DNA of 64,000 bases from Bacteroidota bacterium (GTDB lineage: Bacteria; Bacteroidota; Bacteroidia; Chitinophagales; Chitinophagaceae): assembly GCA_018268055.1 (NCBI GenBank), contig JAFDXF010000087.1, positions 79,246 to 143,245 of the forward strand. Reading direction: 5' to 3'. A program made the position numbers and the translations under genes. Position 1 is the first letter of the stretch; each line of letters starts with the position of its first letter. This document shows, one piece after another, positions 45,852 through 54,495 of the stretch. The notes beneath the pieces were generated by a model. The model did not search any database, was not told where the DNA came from, and saw nothing but the letters and a program-made list of their open reading frames with translations.

Positions 45852-46265
45852 TTAGTTGATTTTAGGATTATTCGTTTTGTAATCCTTATTGTCAGGGTGA
45901 TTGATGTTATATACTCTCTTAAACTCTAAACTTTTTGCCCCAAAATTTATCAGTAATCCAATGGGTAAATTATAGGCTTGGCAATAGTTCATGGCTTGTG
46001 CCAAATGCACATCTTCCAATTTTGATAATGCTTTGAGTTCAACCATTATATTATCTTCTACAAAAAAATCTACTCTGCGTGTGCCAATATCAATGCCTTC
46101 ATAAAAAATGGTCATTTCCATTTCACGCTGAAAACCTAAACCCTGATTTTGCATCTCAATAGACAATGCCCTCTGATAAATGACTTCTTGAAAGCCATTG
46201 CCAAGTGTGCTGTGAACTTTCATAGCACAGCCAATTATTCTTCGTGTCAATTCTTCGTGTTTCAT
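45852..46265 (-). CDS. GxxExxY protein (PD-(D/E)xK nuclease-like)
   Basis: A 137-residue protein with the family-naming motif in GNGFQEVIYQRAL (residues about 22-34) and a PD-(D/E)xK-like core RRVDFFVEDNIMVELKAL, followed by LAQAMNYCQAYNLPIGLLINFG. The fold is nuclease-like, but no activity is firmly established for the family. The ATG sits directly against the end of a seven-copy 42-bp repeat array. The last codons (NNPKIN) and the sequence after the stop are also made of the same AATCCTAAAATC-like vocabulary. The gene therefore looks embedded in its own repeat family inside the hsd operon. Its start overlaps the TGA of the repeat-encoded frame (ATGA). Confidence 0.9.
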   Translation of the reverse strand: MKHEELTRRIIGCAMKVHSTLGNGFQEVIYQRALSIEMQNQGLGFQREMEMTIFYEGIDIGTRRVDFFVEDNIMVELKALSKLEDVHLAQAMNYCQAYNLPIGLLINFGAKSLEFKRVYNINHPDNKDYKTNNPKIN

Positions 46266-46612
46266 ATACTGTCAGGATTAGGATTTGTTAGATTAAAGGA
46301 TTTTAGGATACTGTCAGGATTAGGATTTGTTAGATTAAAGGATTTTAGGATACTGTCAGGATTAGGATTTGTTGGATTGAAGGATTTTAGGATACTGTCA
46401 GGATTAGGATTTGTTAGATTAAAGGATTTTAGGATACTGTCAGGATTAGGATTTGTTGGATTGAAGGATTGTAGGATACTGTCAGTATTAGGATTTGTTA
46501 GATTAAAGGATTTTAGGATACTGTCAGAATTAGGATTTGTTGGATTAAATGATTTTAGGATTGCATTGTGCAAGCTTTCAACCTCCATAATATGTAACTT
46601 TAATCTTATCAT
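46262..46612 (-). CDS. Repeat-encoded open frame upstream of the GxxExxY gene (doubtful)
   Basis: A 116-codon frame running through the whole 42-bp array, giving eight copies of a 14-residue motif such as DSILKSFNLTNPNP. It starts nine bases after the hsdS stop, and its TGA overlaps the ATG of the GxxExxY gene as ATGA, an arrangement used for translational coupling. Against it, the repeat unit is a multiple of three without stops on either strand, so openness is expected by chance, and the composition is repetitive. It may be translated only as a leader that delivers ribosomes to the next gene. Confidence 0.25.
   Translation of the reverse strand: MIRLKLHIMEVESLHNAILKSFNPTNPNSDSILKSFNLTNPNTDSILQSFNPTNPNPDSILKSFNLTNPNPDSILKSFNPTNPNPDSILKSFNLTNPNPDSILKSFNLTNPNPDSI
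46266..46559. repeat. 42-bp tandem repeat, seven copies
   Basis: Seven units of exactly 42 bp start at 46266, 46308, 46350, 46392, 46434, 46476 and 46518. Each begins ATACTGTCAGGATTAGGATT and ends AAGGATTTTAGG on the plus strand. Differences are single bases (GTTAGATTAA versus GTTGGATTGA alternate between units). The first unit abuts the GxxExxY start codon. Related fragments with the same GATTTTTAGGATT vocabulary occur after that gene (45838-45875) and between hsdS and the ORF6N gene (47842-47870). Confidence 0.97.
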
Positions 46613-46621
46613 CTTAAAATC

Positions 46622-47839
46622 TTAAAAATCATAATTCAGACTAATTTCCCCACTCATCAACTTGGGCAATAGCGTATCTCGCAACTGGGTTAAGGTTTTT
46701 ATTTGACTATGATTGACAAAAATTTTCTTTACTAATTCTTTGGTGTAGGTTGTGAACTCAACAACTTTTTCTTTTTCAGGAACTTGAAATTCAAAAGTCG
46801 GAATTGCTAATTTACTTAAATGCAAAACTGTTGAACCGTTTGCGTGTCCTTCGCAATGTCCTTTAAACTCTTTTGTTCGCATTAAAAAATATAAAAACTC
46901 AATGGAAACCCAATCAAATTTTGGAACAACTTTTACCATATCCATTGAAATTACCATTGTGTCATAATCTGTATTGCCAATTACTAATGCAGGTCTTCCA
47001 ATTACTTCTGCTTCTTGCGTAATATCTGTATGGGCAACGATTAAATCGCCTTCAATTACAATTTGCTGTTCTTTATATTTTCCTATGTATTCTTTGAAAC
47101 CATCTAATCTAAAACCACCTGTTCTATCAAAACTTTTCAGTGAAACCATTGCAACTTTTGATGAATTTAATTCTGAACTTTTGTAAGAAAGACCATTTAC
47201 TGTATTAATAAGTTTATCAAGCGTATCTACCTCCCAACTCTCCTCCGCATCCTCCACAAACCATTTCCTGAAAATCGTCTCCGCCAAAGCCTCCAATGTT
47301 TTATTGTTTTGGTGCAGCAAATCAATTTTATCATCTAAGCTGCTCAGGATTTCGGCTATGGCGGTTTGGATGGGGAGGGGCGGGAGGAGGATGGTTAAGT
47401 TTTCAATCATTGCTTTTGTTAAAGCATTTCTTGTTCCACCAATTTCCGAATACATCAAAAGATATTCTTTGATTGATTGTAAATAATACAAAATGAAATC
47501 AGAATTTGTTTTTGTTTTATCTGCTCTAATTATTGCAACATGTTGATTTACTCTTGCGGGCAAAACTACTTTTGGAACCTTACATACTCTTGCAACACTA
47601 TCTCCTGTAATATTTAACAAAACATCACTTTCTTCTATAATTACATTCTTCAAACTATCAGCTTGTTCATCATCTATGAAGGCAAGTCCATCATAAGAAA
47701 ATTTGAAATCAAGAACATTCTGACTTCTGATAAGTGAAATTCCCTCTAATTTGTAGGCATTACTTCCACCTGTTGGCGTTGCACCACTTCCAATTTTAGT
47801 TGTTACCTCCCCCAATTTATATTCTTTCCACTCGCTCAT
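46622..47839 (-). CDS. hsdS: Type I restriction-modification specificity subunit
   Basis: A 405-residue HsdS with the usual two target-recognition domains separated by conserved helices. TRD1 begins EWKEYKLGEVTTKIGSGATP, and the first conserved helix follows LPPLPIQTAIAEILSSLDDKIDLLHQNNKTLEALAETIFRKWF (about 160-200). TRD2 begins EVDTLDKLINTVNGLSYKS, and the second helix ends QIKTLTQLRDTLLPKLMSGEI. It sets the DNA sequence recognised by the HsdM and HsdR subunits. It is 93 bp after the ORF6N gene, and a duplicate of its first codons remains in that gap. The recognised site cannot be deduced. Confidence 0.94.
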   Translation of the reverse strand: MSEWKEYKLGEVTTKIGSGATPTGGSNAYKLEGISLIRSQNVLDFKFSYDGLAFIDDEQADSLKNVIIEESDVLLNITGDSVARVCKVPKVVLPARVNQHVAIIRADKTKTNSDFILYYLQSIKEYLLMYSEIGGTRNALTKAMIENLTILLPPLPIQTAIAEILSSLDDKIDLLHQNNKTLEALAETIFRKWFVEDAEESWEVDTLDKLINTVNGLSYKSSELNSSKVAMVSLKSFDRTGGFRLDGFKEYIGKYKEQQIVIEGDLIVAHTDITQEAEVIGRPALVIGNTDYDTMVISMDMVKVVPKFDWVSIEFLYFLMRTKEFKGHCEGHANGSTVLHLSKLAIPTFEFQVPEKEKVVEFTTYTKELVKKIFVNHSQIKTLTQLRDTLLPKLMSGEISLNYDF

Positions 47840-47893
47840 AAGTCTGAACCTTGATTTTTTTGATTTGTATGATTCATTTGATTTTTCACTTTT

Positions 47894-47932
47894 TCATTTT
47901 TCACTTGTTTTATATTCTTTCCATTCGCTCAT
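47894..47932 (-). pseudogene. Remnant duplicate of the hsdS start
   Basis: Immediately after the ORF6N stop codon (TAAATG) lies a 12-codon frame MSEWKEYKTSEK ending in TGA. Its first 24 bases match the start of hsdS (47839 downward) with one difference, then diverge into an AT-rich filler. It looks like the original hsdS start, displaced by 93 bp when repeat-like sequence inserted or when a new hsdS cassette recombined in. Confidence 0.7.
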
Positions 47933-48814
47933 TTAGTTTCCCAATTTTAATTGTTGTAAAATGGAAAATATTTCCACGTCCATTTTAGAAAATCCAAACC
48001 ACTTTTTACCCAAATCTTTTAATGAAGCGCCTATAAGATACAGTTCTTTTTCGTCAATTATCAAAAAACGGTCGTGGGCAGTTTTTAATTCTTTCAGCTC
48101 AATTGCGGGATATTGTTGGTTGTGTTTTTCTACATCCTGTTTCAGATTTTTGCTGATGGTTTTGGTATAACAAAGACAGCTTACGCCTTTTTTGCGTTTG
48201 TTGAGCAAGGTAAAAACAGAATCATCCAAATAATTATCAATTAAAATCAGAGAATGCTTTGCTTTTCTAATTAAATCGGCAACAAAAGTATAGGCATCAA
48301 AAACTTGCCCGTCAAAGAAAATGCCTTTTTGTGGTAGTTCATTTTGTTCTAAGGCTGCAAAAATTTGATTAAACTTCTGGTCGTGTTCAATCAGTTTGTT
48401 TTCGATATTAAAAAGCCGGAGCTGTTGAATATTTTCTTGCCCGATAATTCTTCGCATTTGCACAAAAGCATTGATGATTTGAATACTCACCTGCACAGCA
48501 ACATCACTTCGTAAAACTGCTGAAAGCATAGCGACACCTTGTTCAGTGAAGGTGTATGGATTTACTGAAGAGTGTTTTAAGGTTTCAAACCGGTCGCAAT
48601 TTGCGACCAGTTCATTTTTTTCTTGATTATTTAACTGAAAACGGAAACTTTCCGGAAAACGCTCTATGTTTCTTTTAACTTGTTCATTTAATCGTTTTAC
48701 TTCAACCTGATACATTTCAGCTAAATCTCTATCTATCATCACCTGCTCTCCACGAATTGTAAAAATTCGATTGGTAATGTGTTGTTGTGATAGTTGTATT
48801 TCGTTTTTCATCAA
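47933..48814 (-). CDS. ORF6N-domain DNA-binding protein
   Basis: A 293-residue protein. The N-terminal ORF6N domain spans about residues 10-100 (ITNRIFTIRGEQVMIDRDLAEMYQVEVKRLNEQVKRN, FPESFRFQL, YTFTEQGVAMLSAVLRSDVAVQVSIQI). A predicted coil follows, and the C-terminal half (FFDGQVFDAYTFVADLIRKAKHSLILIDNYLDDSVFTLL, then AHDRFLIIDEKELYLIGASLKDLG) resembles a phospholipase-D-like fold with an HxxxxxxD-type motif. ORF6N proteins are common phage or RM-island passengers. It overlaps hsdM by four bases (coupled translation) and precedes hsdS. It is possibly an operon regulator or an accessory defence factor. Confidence 0.88.
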   Translation of the reverse strand: MMKNEIQLSQQHITNRIFTIRGEQVMIDRDLAEMYQVEVKRLNEQVKRNIERFPESFRFQLNNQEKNELVANCDRFETLKHSSVNPYTFTEQGVAMLSAVLRSDVAVQVSIQIINAFVQMRRIIGQENIQQLRLFNIENKLIEHDQKFNQIFAALEQNELPQKGIFFDGQVFDAYTFVADLIRKAKHSLILIDNYLDDSVFTLLNKRKKGVSCLCYTKTISKNLKQDVEKHNQQYPAIELKELKTAHDRFLIIDEKELYLIGASLKDLGKKWFGFSKMDVEIFSILQQLKLGN

Positions 48815-50370
48815 GCTTTTATTTTTGCCAGATTATCCGCAATCCGTTTGTTGAGTTCCGTTTCCCGTTTCATTTGTGTATTTAACTCGTTTTGTAATTC
48901 GGCAAAGCGTTTGGTAAAATCAAAATCATCTTCTTCATCGGGCAAGCCTACATATCTACCGGGCGTTACTACATAGTTGAGTGTGGCTATTTCGGCAGTG
49001 CTTACGCTTTTGCAAAAACCGGGAATATCTTCATAACCACTTTTGTTTTTCCAATTGTGATAAGTGTTTGCAATTTGCAAAATATCGTCATCGGTAAGTA
49101 TTCTGTTTTTACGGTTTATGAGTTGCCCTAAATTTCTTGCATCAATAAACAAGGTTTGTTTTTTGTTTTCTTTATTGCGTTTCAAAAACCACAAACAAGC
49201 AGGTATTTGAGTATTTAAAAATAATTTGGCAGGTAAGTTTACAATACAATCTACCAAATCAGCTTCAATGAGTGCTTTGCGTATATCGCCCTCGCCACCT
49301 GTGTTGCTGGTAAGCGAGCCTTTACTCAATACAAAACCTGCGTTGCCATTAGGTGCAAGGTGATACAAGAAATGTTGTATCCATGCGTAGTTGGCGTTGC
49401 CTGCGGGTGGTGTGCCGTATTGCCAACGGGCATCTTTTTGTAAGAGTTCGCCGCTCCAGTCGCTGTCATTAAACGGTGGGTTGGCAATAATAAAATCCGC
49501 TTTCAGGTCTTTGTGTGCATCATTTAAAAAACTGCCTTCGTTGTTCCACTTTACATTGCTGCTGTCAATACCTCTAATGGCAAGGTTCATCTTTGCCAGT
49601 CTCCAAGTGGTTTGGTTGCTTTCCTGTCCGTAAATAGAAATATGGTCGGCAGGGTTTAATGAAAGTTTTTTGCCGTTATTCTTTTTGTAATAGTCTTGGT
49701 GGTGCTTAATAAATTTTTCACTCTGCACAAACATTCCACCGCTTCCGCAACAAGGGTCAAACACTCTGCCCTCATAAGGTTCAAGCATTTCAACCAATAG
49801 TTTCACTACACTTTCGGGCGTATAGAACTGTCCTCCTTTCTTTCCTTCAGCTAAGGCAAACTCACCTAAGAAATATTCAAACACTCTGCCCAACAAGTCT
49901 TTACTTTGTGCTTCTTTCGTTCCTAAAGTTGCAGTGCTAACCAAGTCAACCAATCCGCCCAGACTGCCTTTGTCTAATTTTTCTTGTGCAAATACTTTGG
50001 GCAATACGCCTTTCAAAGAAGGGTTGTCTTTTTCAATAGCGTCCATGGCATCGTCAATGTCCTTGCCAATGGTGGGCAGTTTGGCTCTGCCTTGCAGCCA
50101 TGTCCACCGTGCCGAAGCCGGAACAAAAAACACTTTCTCGGCTACATATTCATTTTTGTCCTCGGGGTCGGCACCTTCGTATTCGCCTTTTCCTTCTTTC
50201 AGCTTGCTGTATAATTCTTCAAAAGCATCAGAGATGTATTTCAGGAAAATCAATCCCAACGCCACATGCTTGTATTCGGCTGCATCCATGTTTTTACGGA
50301 GCTTGTCAGCCGCTTTCCAGAGTTTTTTCTCTAAAGGTTCATCTTGTATTTCTTTTGTTTTTTTTGCCAT
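48811..50370 (-). CDS. hsdM: Type I restriction-modification methyltransferase subunit
   Basis: A 519-residue N6-adenine methyltransferase subunit. The N-terminal helical domain runs from LEKKLWKAADKLRKNMDAAEYKHVALGLIFLKYISDAF. SAM-binding motif I is FDPCCGSGGMFVQS (about 204-217), and catalytic motif IV is IIANPPFNDSDW (NPPF about 297). ARWQYGTPPAGNANYAWIQHF and GRYVGLPDEEDDFDF are also typical. It is the first gene of the minus-strand hsd operon and is coupled to the ORF6N gene. With HsdS it should modify and, with HsdR, restrict DNA. Confidence 0.96.
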   Translation of the reverse strand: MAKKTKEIQDEPLEKKLWKAADKLRKNMDAAEYKHVALGLIFLKYISDAFEELYSKLKEGKGEYEGADPEDKNEYVAEKVFFVPASARWTWLQGRAKLPTIGKDIDDAMDAIEKDNPSLKGVLPKVFAQEKLDKGSLGGLVDLVSTATLGTKEAQSKDLLGRVFEYFLGEFALAEGKKGGQFYTPESVVKLLVEMLEPYEGRVFDPCCGSGGMFVQSEKFIKHHQDYYKKNNGKKLSLNPADHISIYGQESNQTTWRLAKMNLAIRGIDSSNVKWNNEGSFLNDAHKDLKADFIIANPPFNDSDWSGELLQKDARWQYGTPPAGNANYAWIQHFLYHLAPNGNAGFVLSKGSLTSNTGGEGDIRKALIEADLVDCIVNLPAKLFLNTQIPACLWFLKRNKENKKQTLFIDARNLGQLINRKNRILTDDDILQIANTYHNWKNKSGYEDIPGFCKSVSTAEIATLNYVVTPGRYVGLPDEEDDFDFTKRFAELQNELNTQMKRETELNKRIADNLAKIKA

Positions 50371-50776
50371 TTCTTGTTCCTAATATATAAAATTTTAAGA
50401 CGTATGCTAAGTTAAGTATTATAGAAGCACATTCATCATTAATGTAGTGAGCTTTGTATATTGTCGTATAACAGTATTTTATCTAAAATTTCTGATATAC
50501 AAACCTAATATTTGTAAAATCAAATTAAAAATCAATTATATTTTTATGAAGGTAGGTATTGTGGCTGTGTAAAAGCGACGAACCGAAATCCCAACAATTT
50601 CAAAAATAAATAACGATCAAAAAAATGACAGTCTTAAATTTCTTATAGGATTGTTTGATACTAAAATGTTGGCAATGCGCTCTAATATTTATTAGCTACG
50701 TCTGGAGTAATCCCAAACAAGGAACAGAAAATGTTTTCTTTTAATCTTTGTAGCAAGCAAAACTTAAGTCGGCTTA
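50371..50776. other. Gene-free spacer between hsdM and sdhB
   Basis: A 406-bp AT-rich stretch between two genes of the same orientation. No ORF with family similarity, RNA gene or tandem repeat is visible. It should contain the hsdM promoter and the end of the sdhCAB transcript; no clear hairpin terminator is seen after sdhB. Confidence 0.7.
50500..50507 (-). promoter_or_regulatory. Possible -7 box upstream of hsdM
   Basis: On the minus strand TAGGTTTG matches TAnnTTTG exactly, 129 bp upstream of the hsdM start. A TTTG at 50521-50524 is only 13 bp further upstream, shorter than the usual 17-20, so support is limited. Confidence 0.3.
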
Positions 50777-51541
50777 TTATTTACTCGCCACCGCAGCGCT
50801 CAGCATATACTCGCCATTCAGTCGGGCTATGTTATCAATAGATATTCCTTTGGGGCAAACAGCTTCGCATGCGCCTGTGTTGGTGCAAGAGCCAAATCCT
50901 TCTTTATCCATTTGTGCTACCATATTCATAACCCTTGGTTTTCTTTCAGGTTCGCCTTGTGGCAGTAATGCTAAGTGCGCCACCTTTGCAGATAAGAACA
51001 ACATAGCCGAAGAATTTTTGCAAGCGGCAACACATGCACCACAGCCGATACAAGCTGCTGCTGCAAATGCTGCTTCTGCTCTTTCTCTTTCAACCGGTAT
51101 AGCATTTGCATCTTGCGGGCTACCTGTATTTACCGATACATAACCACCAGCCTGAATAATGCGGTCTAAAGCAGAACGATCCACCATCAAATCTTTTACA
51201 ACAGGAAATGAATTGGCTCTCCAAGGTTCAATCACTATAGTATCTCCATCTTTGTAAGCACGCATGTGTAATTGGCAAACAGTATTGCGCTGCCAAGGTC
51301 CGTGCGGGCGGCCATTTACATACATAGAACACATACCGCAAATGCCTTCACGACAATCGTGATCAAAAGCTATCGGGTCTTTTCCTTCTTTGATTAAATC
51401 TTCATTCAATACATCAATCATTTCAAGAAATGACATTTCCGAAGAAATATCTTTCACATTGTAAGTAGCAAAACTTCCTTTCGTGTCTTTATTTTTTTGT
51501 CTCCACACTTTCAAAGTGAGGTTCATATTGTATTGTTCCAT
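50777..51541 (-). CDS. sdhB: Succinate dehydrogenase/fumarate reductase iron-sulfur subunit
   Basis: A 254-residue subunit passing electrons from the flavoprotein to the membrane cytochrome. The N-terminal [2Fe-2S] ferredoxin motif is CREGICGMC followed by a later Cys in RNTVCQLHM. The C-terminal [4Fe-4S] and [3Fe-4S] Cys clusters are in [11 protein letters not shown] and [16 protein letters not shown] second Met five codons inside (NMNLTLKVW) is an alternative start that gives the usual N-terminus. It is 39 bp after sdhA in the order sdhC-sdhA-sdhB, as in other Bacteroidota. Confidence 0.96.
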   Translation of the reverse strand: MEQYNMNLTLKVWRQKNKDTKGSFATYNVKDISSEMSFLEMIDVLNEDLIKEGKDPIAFDHDCREGICGMCSMYVNGRPHGPWQRNTVCQLHMRAYKDGDTIVIEPWRANSFPVVKDLMVDRSALDRIIQAGGYVSVNTGSPQDANAIPVERERAEAAFAAAACIGCGACVAACKNSSAMLFLSAKVAHLALLPQGEPERKPRVMNMVAQMDKEGFGSCTNTGACEAVCPKGISIDNIARLNGEYMLSAAVASK

Positions 51542-51580
51542 TGTGTATCTACAATTTTATTAAAATAAAAAGATTCTGTT

Positions 51581-53557
51581 TTATTTGTAACTTCTCTGTG
51601 TCAGCTTCACTACTTCAAAGGTGAGTGGTTCTTTGTGCAAGTCCCAATTACTCTCTCCTTTGAATTCCCATGCAGAAACATAAGAGAAATTTGCATCATC
51701 TCTTTTTGCTTCACCTTCCTCTGTCTGACTTTCTTCACGGAAGTGACCACCACAACTTTCTTTTCTATCTAATGCATCCTTGCACATCAGTTCGGCTAAT
51801 TCCATAAAGTCTGCTACCCTACCGGCTTTATCTAATTCAGGATTCATTTCTTTAATATCTCCCGGAATACGCACATCAGACCAAAACTCTTTTCTCAATT
51901 GTTGAATTTCAGTGATTGCTTCTGCCAATCCTTTTTCATTACGAGCCATGCCGCATTTCTCCCACATTATTTTCCCCAATCGCTTATGAAAACTTTCTAC
52001 CGGCTGATTGCCTTTAATGTTCATCAGCGTATTGATTCTGTCATTCACTGTTTTCTCAGCAGCTTCAAATGCTTCATGTGTGGTGGGAATTGGTTTTGTG
52101 GCTATTTCATCTGCCAAATAATTTCCGATGGTGTATGGAATTACATAGTAACCATCTGCCAAGCCCTGCATCAATGCGGAAGCGCCTAATCGGTTGGCTC
52201 CATGATCGCTGAAATTTGCTTCGCCCAATGCATACAAACCTTTTACAGTAGTCATTAATTCATAGTCCACCCAAAGGCCACCCATCGTATAGTGAACGGC
52301 AGGATAAATACGCATCGGCACTTCATAAGGATTTTCGCCTGTGATTTTCTCATACATTTCAAACAGATTCCCATATTCTTCTTTTACTACTTCTTTGCCC
52401 AACCGAATCAATGTTTCTTCATCAGGGTTTTCAATACCATGTTTATTGGCTTCTGCTCTACCATACTTATTTATCAGGTTATATTTAAAATCTAAATAAA
52501 CCGCTTGCTTTGTTGTACCTACGCCATAGCCTGCATCACATCTTTCTTTTGCTGCTCTCGAAGCCACATCTCTTGGTACAAGGTTACCAAAAGCAGGATA
52601 ACGGCGCTCTAAATAATAATCTCTGTCTTCTTCCGGAATATCATTTGCTTTACGTGTTTCGTCTTTTTTCTTTGGCACCCATATACGGCCATCATTGCGC
52701 AACGATTCTGACATCAACGTCAATTTACTTTGATGATCGCCACTTACGGGAATACAAGTTGGATGTATTTGTGTAAAACAAGGATTACCAAAAAATGCAC
52801 CTTTTAAATGTGCTTTCCATGCAGCCGTTGCATTACTGCCCATCGCATTGGTAGAAAGATAAAATACGTTTCCATATCCACCGCTTGCCAATACAACTGC
52901 ATGACCAAAAAATCTTTCTAATTCGCCGGTTATTAAATTTCGTGCAATGATTCCTCTCGCTTTTCCGTCAATCACTACTACATCCAGCATTTCGTGACGT
53001 GTATATTGTTTCACACTACCTAATGCGACTTGTCTTTCTAATGCTTGATATGCACCGATCAAAAGTTGCTGACCTGTTTGACCTGCCGCATAGAATGTAC
53101 GTTTTACCTGCACACCTCCAAACGAACGATTAGCCAATAAACCTCCGTACTCTCTTGCGAACGGAACGCCTTGTGCCACACATTGATCAATGATATTGGC
53201 ACTCACTTCCGCCAGACGATGCACATTTGCTTCTCTGGAACGATAGTCGCCACCTTTTACAGTATCATAAAATAAGCGGAATGTAGAGTCGCCGTCATTT
53301 TGATAATTCTTTGCAGCATTGATACCACCTTGTGCAGCAATACTGTGTGCTCTACGTGGTGAATCCTGAAAGCAGAAAGCTTTTACTCTGTAACCCAGCT
53401 CGCCCAATGATGCAGCAGCAGATGCGCCTGCCAATCCGGTACCTACTACGATTACTTCCAGCTTTCTTTTATTTGCCGGATTTACTAATTTACAATGGCC
53501 TTTATAGTCTGTCCATTTATTTTCAACAGATCCTGAAGGTATTTTTGATTCAAGCAT
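51581..53557 (-). CDS. sdhA: Succinate dehydrogenase/fumarate reductase flavoprotein subunit
   Basis: A 658-residue flavoprotein. The FAD dinucleotide fold is [21 protein letters not shown] near residue 35. The covalent flavin attachment region is [26 protein letters not shown], and [14 protein letters not shown] with [14 protein letters not shown] belongs to the active-site region. [16 protein letters not shown] and [29 protein letters not shown] close the FAD domain. The length and motifs match the class with a five-helix cytochrome b partner (type B). It lies between sdhC (37 bp) and sdhB. Confidence 0.97.
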   Translation of the reverse strand: MLESKIPSGSVENKWTDYKGHCKLVNPANKRKLEVIVVGTGLAGASAAASLGELGYRVKAFCFQDSPRRAHSIAAQGGINAAKNYQNDGDSTFRLFYDTVKGGDYRSREANVHRLAEVSANIIDQCVAQGVPFAREYGGLLANRSFGGVQVKRTFYAAGQTGQQLLIGAYQALERQVALGSVKQYTRHEMLDVVVIDGKARGIIARNLITGELERFFGHAVVLASGGYGNVFYLSTNAMGSNATAAWKAHLKGAFFGNPCFTQIHPTCIPVSGDHQSKLTLMSESLRNDGRIWVPKKKDETRKANDIPEEDRDYYLERRYPAFGNLVPRDVASRAAKERCDAGYGVGTTKQAVYLDFKYNLINKYGRAEANKHGIENPDEETLIRLGKEVVKEEYGNLFEMYEKITGENPYEVPMRIYPAVHYTMGGLWVDYELMTTVKGLYALGEANFSDHGANRLGASALMQGLADGYYVIPYTIGNYLADEIATKPIPTTHEAFEAAEKTVNDRINTLMNIKGNQPVESFHKRLGKIMWEKCGMARNEKGLAEAITEIQQLRKEFWSDVRIPGDIKEMNPELDKAGRVADFMELAELMCKDALDRKESCGGHFREESQTEEGEAKRDDANFSYVSAWEFKGESNWDLHKEPLTFEVVKLTQRSYK

Positions 53558-53594
53558 AACAACCGATGATTATGATGAAATAATAATTTATAAT

Positions 53595-54266
53595 TTAACT
53601 TAACCAGCCGAAATAAAAACTTAGCGGCATCATGATAAACGTCAAAGGAACAATTACAGAAAATGCATAACCGCAAGACCTTAACATCGTAAGGTATTTA
53701 TGATTGTGTACTCCTACTGTGCGGAATGCACTTTGAAAACCATGTGCCAAATGCCATGCTAAAGAAATACAACCTGCGATGTAAATAATGACAACAACCG
53801 GATTTTGAAAGATTTCTTTCATACTCTCATACAAATTAATTTCTTCTCCTAACAGCCATCCTTGATGACTGCGATTCGGAATCCAGAAATGCGCAAGGTG
53901 TATGATTACAAAAATCAGAACTAATGTACCCAGAAGTCCCATCCAGCGACTAAACCATTTGCTGCCTTTATTACCCATAGGTACGGCATATCCGATTTTG
54001 CGTTTGCTGCGATTTTGTATTTCAATCATAATGCCCTGCACTGCGTGCAGAAGAAAACCGACCATTAAACCGATTTCTAGAATACGAACAACAACTGTTG
54101 ATCCCATAAAATGAGCTCCGGCGTTAAACATTTTGCCACCGTCATTTGCCCAGATGCAAGCGTTTAATCCGGCGTGTACTACCAGGAATGCAATAAGAAA
54201 CAATCCTGTTAATGCCATTACCCATTTTTTGCCAACTGATGAAGTGAAGATTTCAGACCATTTCAT
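53595..54266 (-). CDS. sdhC: Succinate dehydrogenase cytochrome b subunit (b558 type)
   Basis: A 223-residue membrane anchor with five hydrophobic segments: WVMALTGLFLIAFLVVHAGLN, VVRILEIGLMVGFLLHAVQGIMI, GLLGTLVLIFVIIHLAHFW, VVVIIYIAGCISLAWHLAHGFQ, and CGYAFSVIVPLTFIMMPLSFYF. Heme-ligand His candidates occur in four of them (VVHAG, LLHAV, IIHLAHF, WHLAHGF), as expected for the dihaem cytochrome of type B complexes. It is the first gene of sdhCAB; a -7-like box lies 32 bp upstream. Confidence 0.95.
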   Translation of the reverse strand: MKWSEIFTSSVGKKWVMALTGLFLIAFLVVHAGLNACIWANDGGKMFNAGAHFMGSTVVVRILEIGLMVGFLLHAVQGIMIEIQNRSKRKIGYAVPMGNKGSKWFSRWMGLLGTLVLIFVIIHLAHFWIPNRSHQGWLLGEEINLYESMKEIFQNPVVVIIYIAGCISLAWHLAHGFQSAFRTVGVHNHKYLTMLRSCGYAFSVIVPLTFIMMPLSFYFGWLS

Positions 54267-54297
54267 AAGCGTAGATATTGTGAATTGGAAGTTGCAG

Positions 54298-54305
54298 CAA
54301 ATTTA
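54298..54305 (-). promoter_or_regulatory. Putative -7 box of sdhCAB
   Basis: TAAATTTG on the minus strand matches TAnnTTTG exactly and would place the transcript start about 25 bp before the sdhC ATG. A TTTG motif lies 12 bp upstream (54318-54321), closer than the typical spacing. Confidence 0.4.
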
Positions 54306-54495
54306 CTGCTGATGCGGCAAAGTACACTGAAAAGTTATTTCATCAAAAAATTTCTTTTTAAAATAGCAAAAACAACTTTAAATTAGTATGAGTTATTAGT
54401 CATTATCCGAAGATTTGTTCTGAAGTCTCGGATGCATCAAATTTTTCAACACAGAGGTTGCACTGAATATCTAAAGATTTAAAATAATATCAGCC

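Noticed and set aside
46266..46559. Regular array that could be mistaken for a CRISPR
   Set aside because: The units are contiguous 42-bp near-identical repeats with no variable spacers, and no cas genes are present.
46149..46625. Plus-strand frame with LSGLGFVRLKDFR repeats
   Set aside because: It is the antisense reading of the 42-bp array and overlaps the GxxExxY gene; the unit has no stops on either strand.
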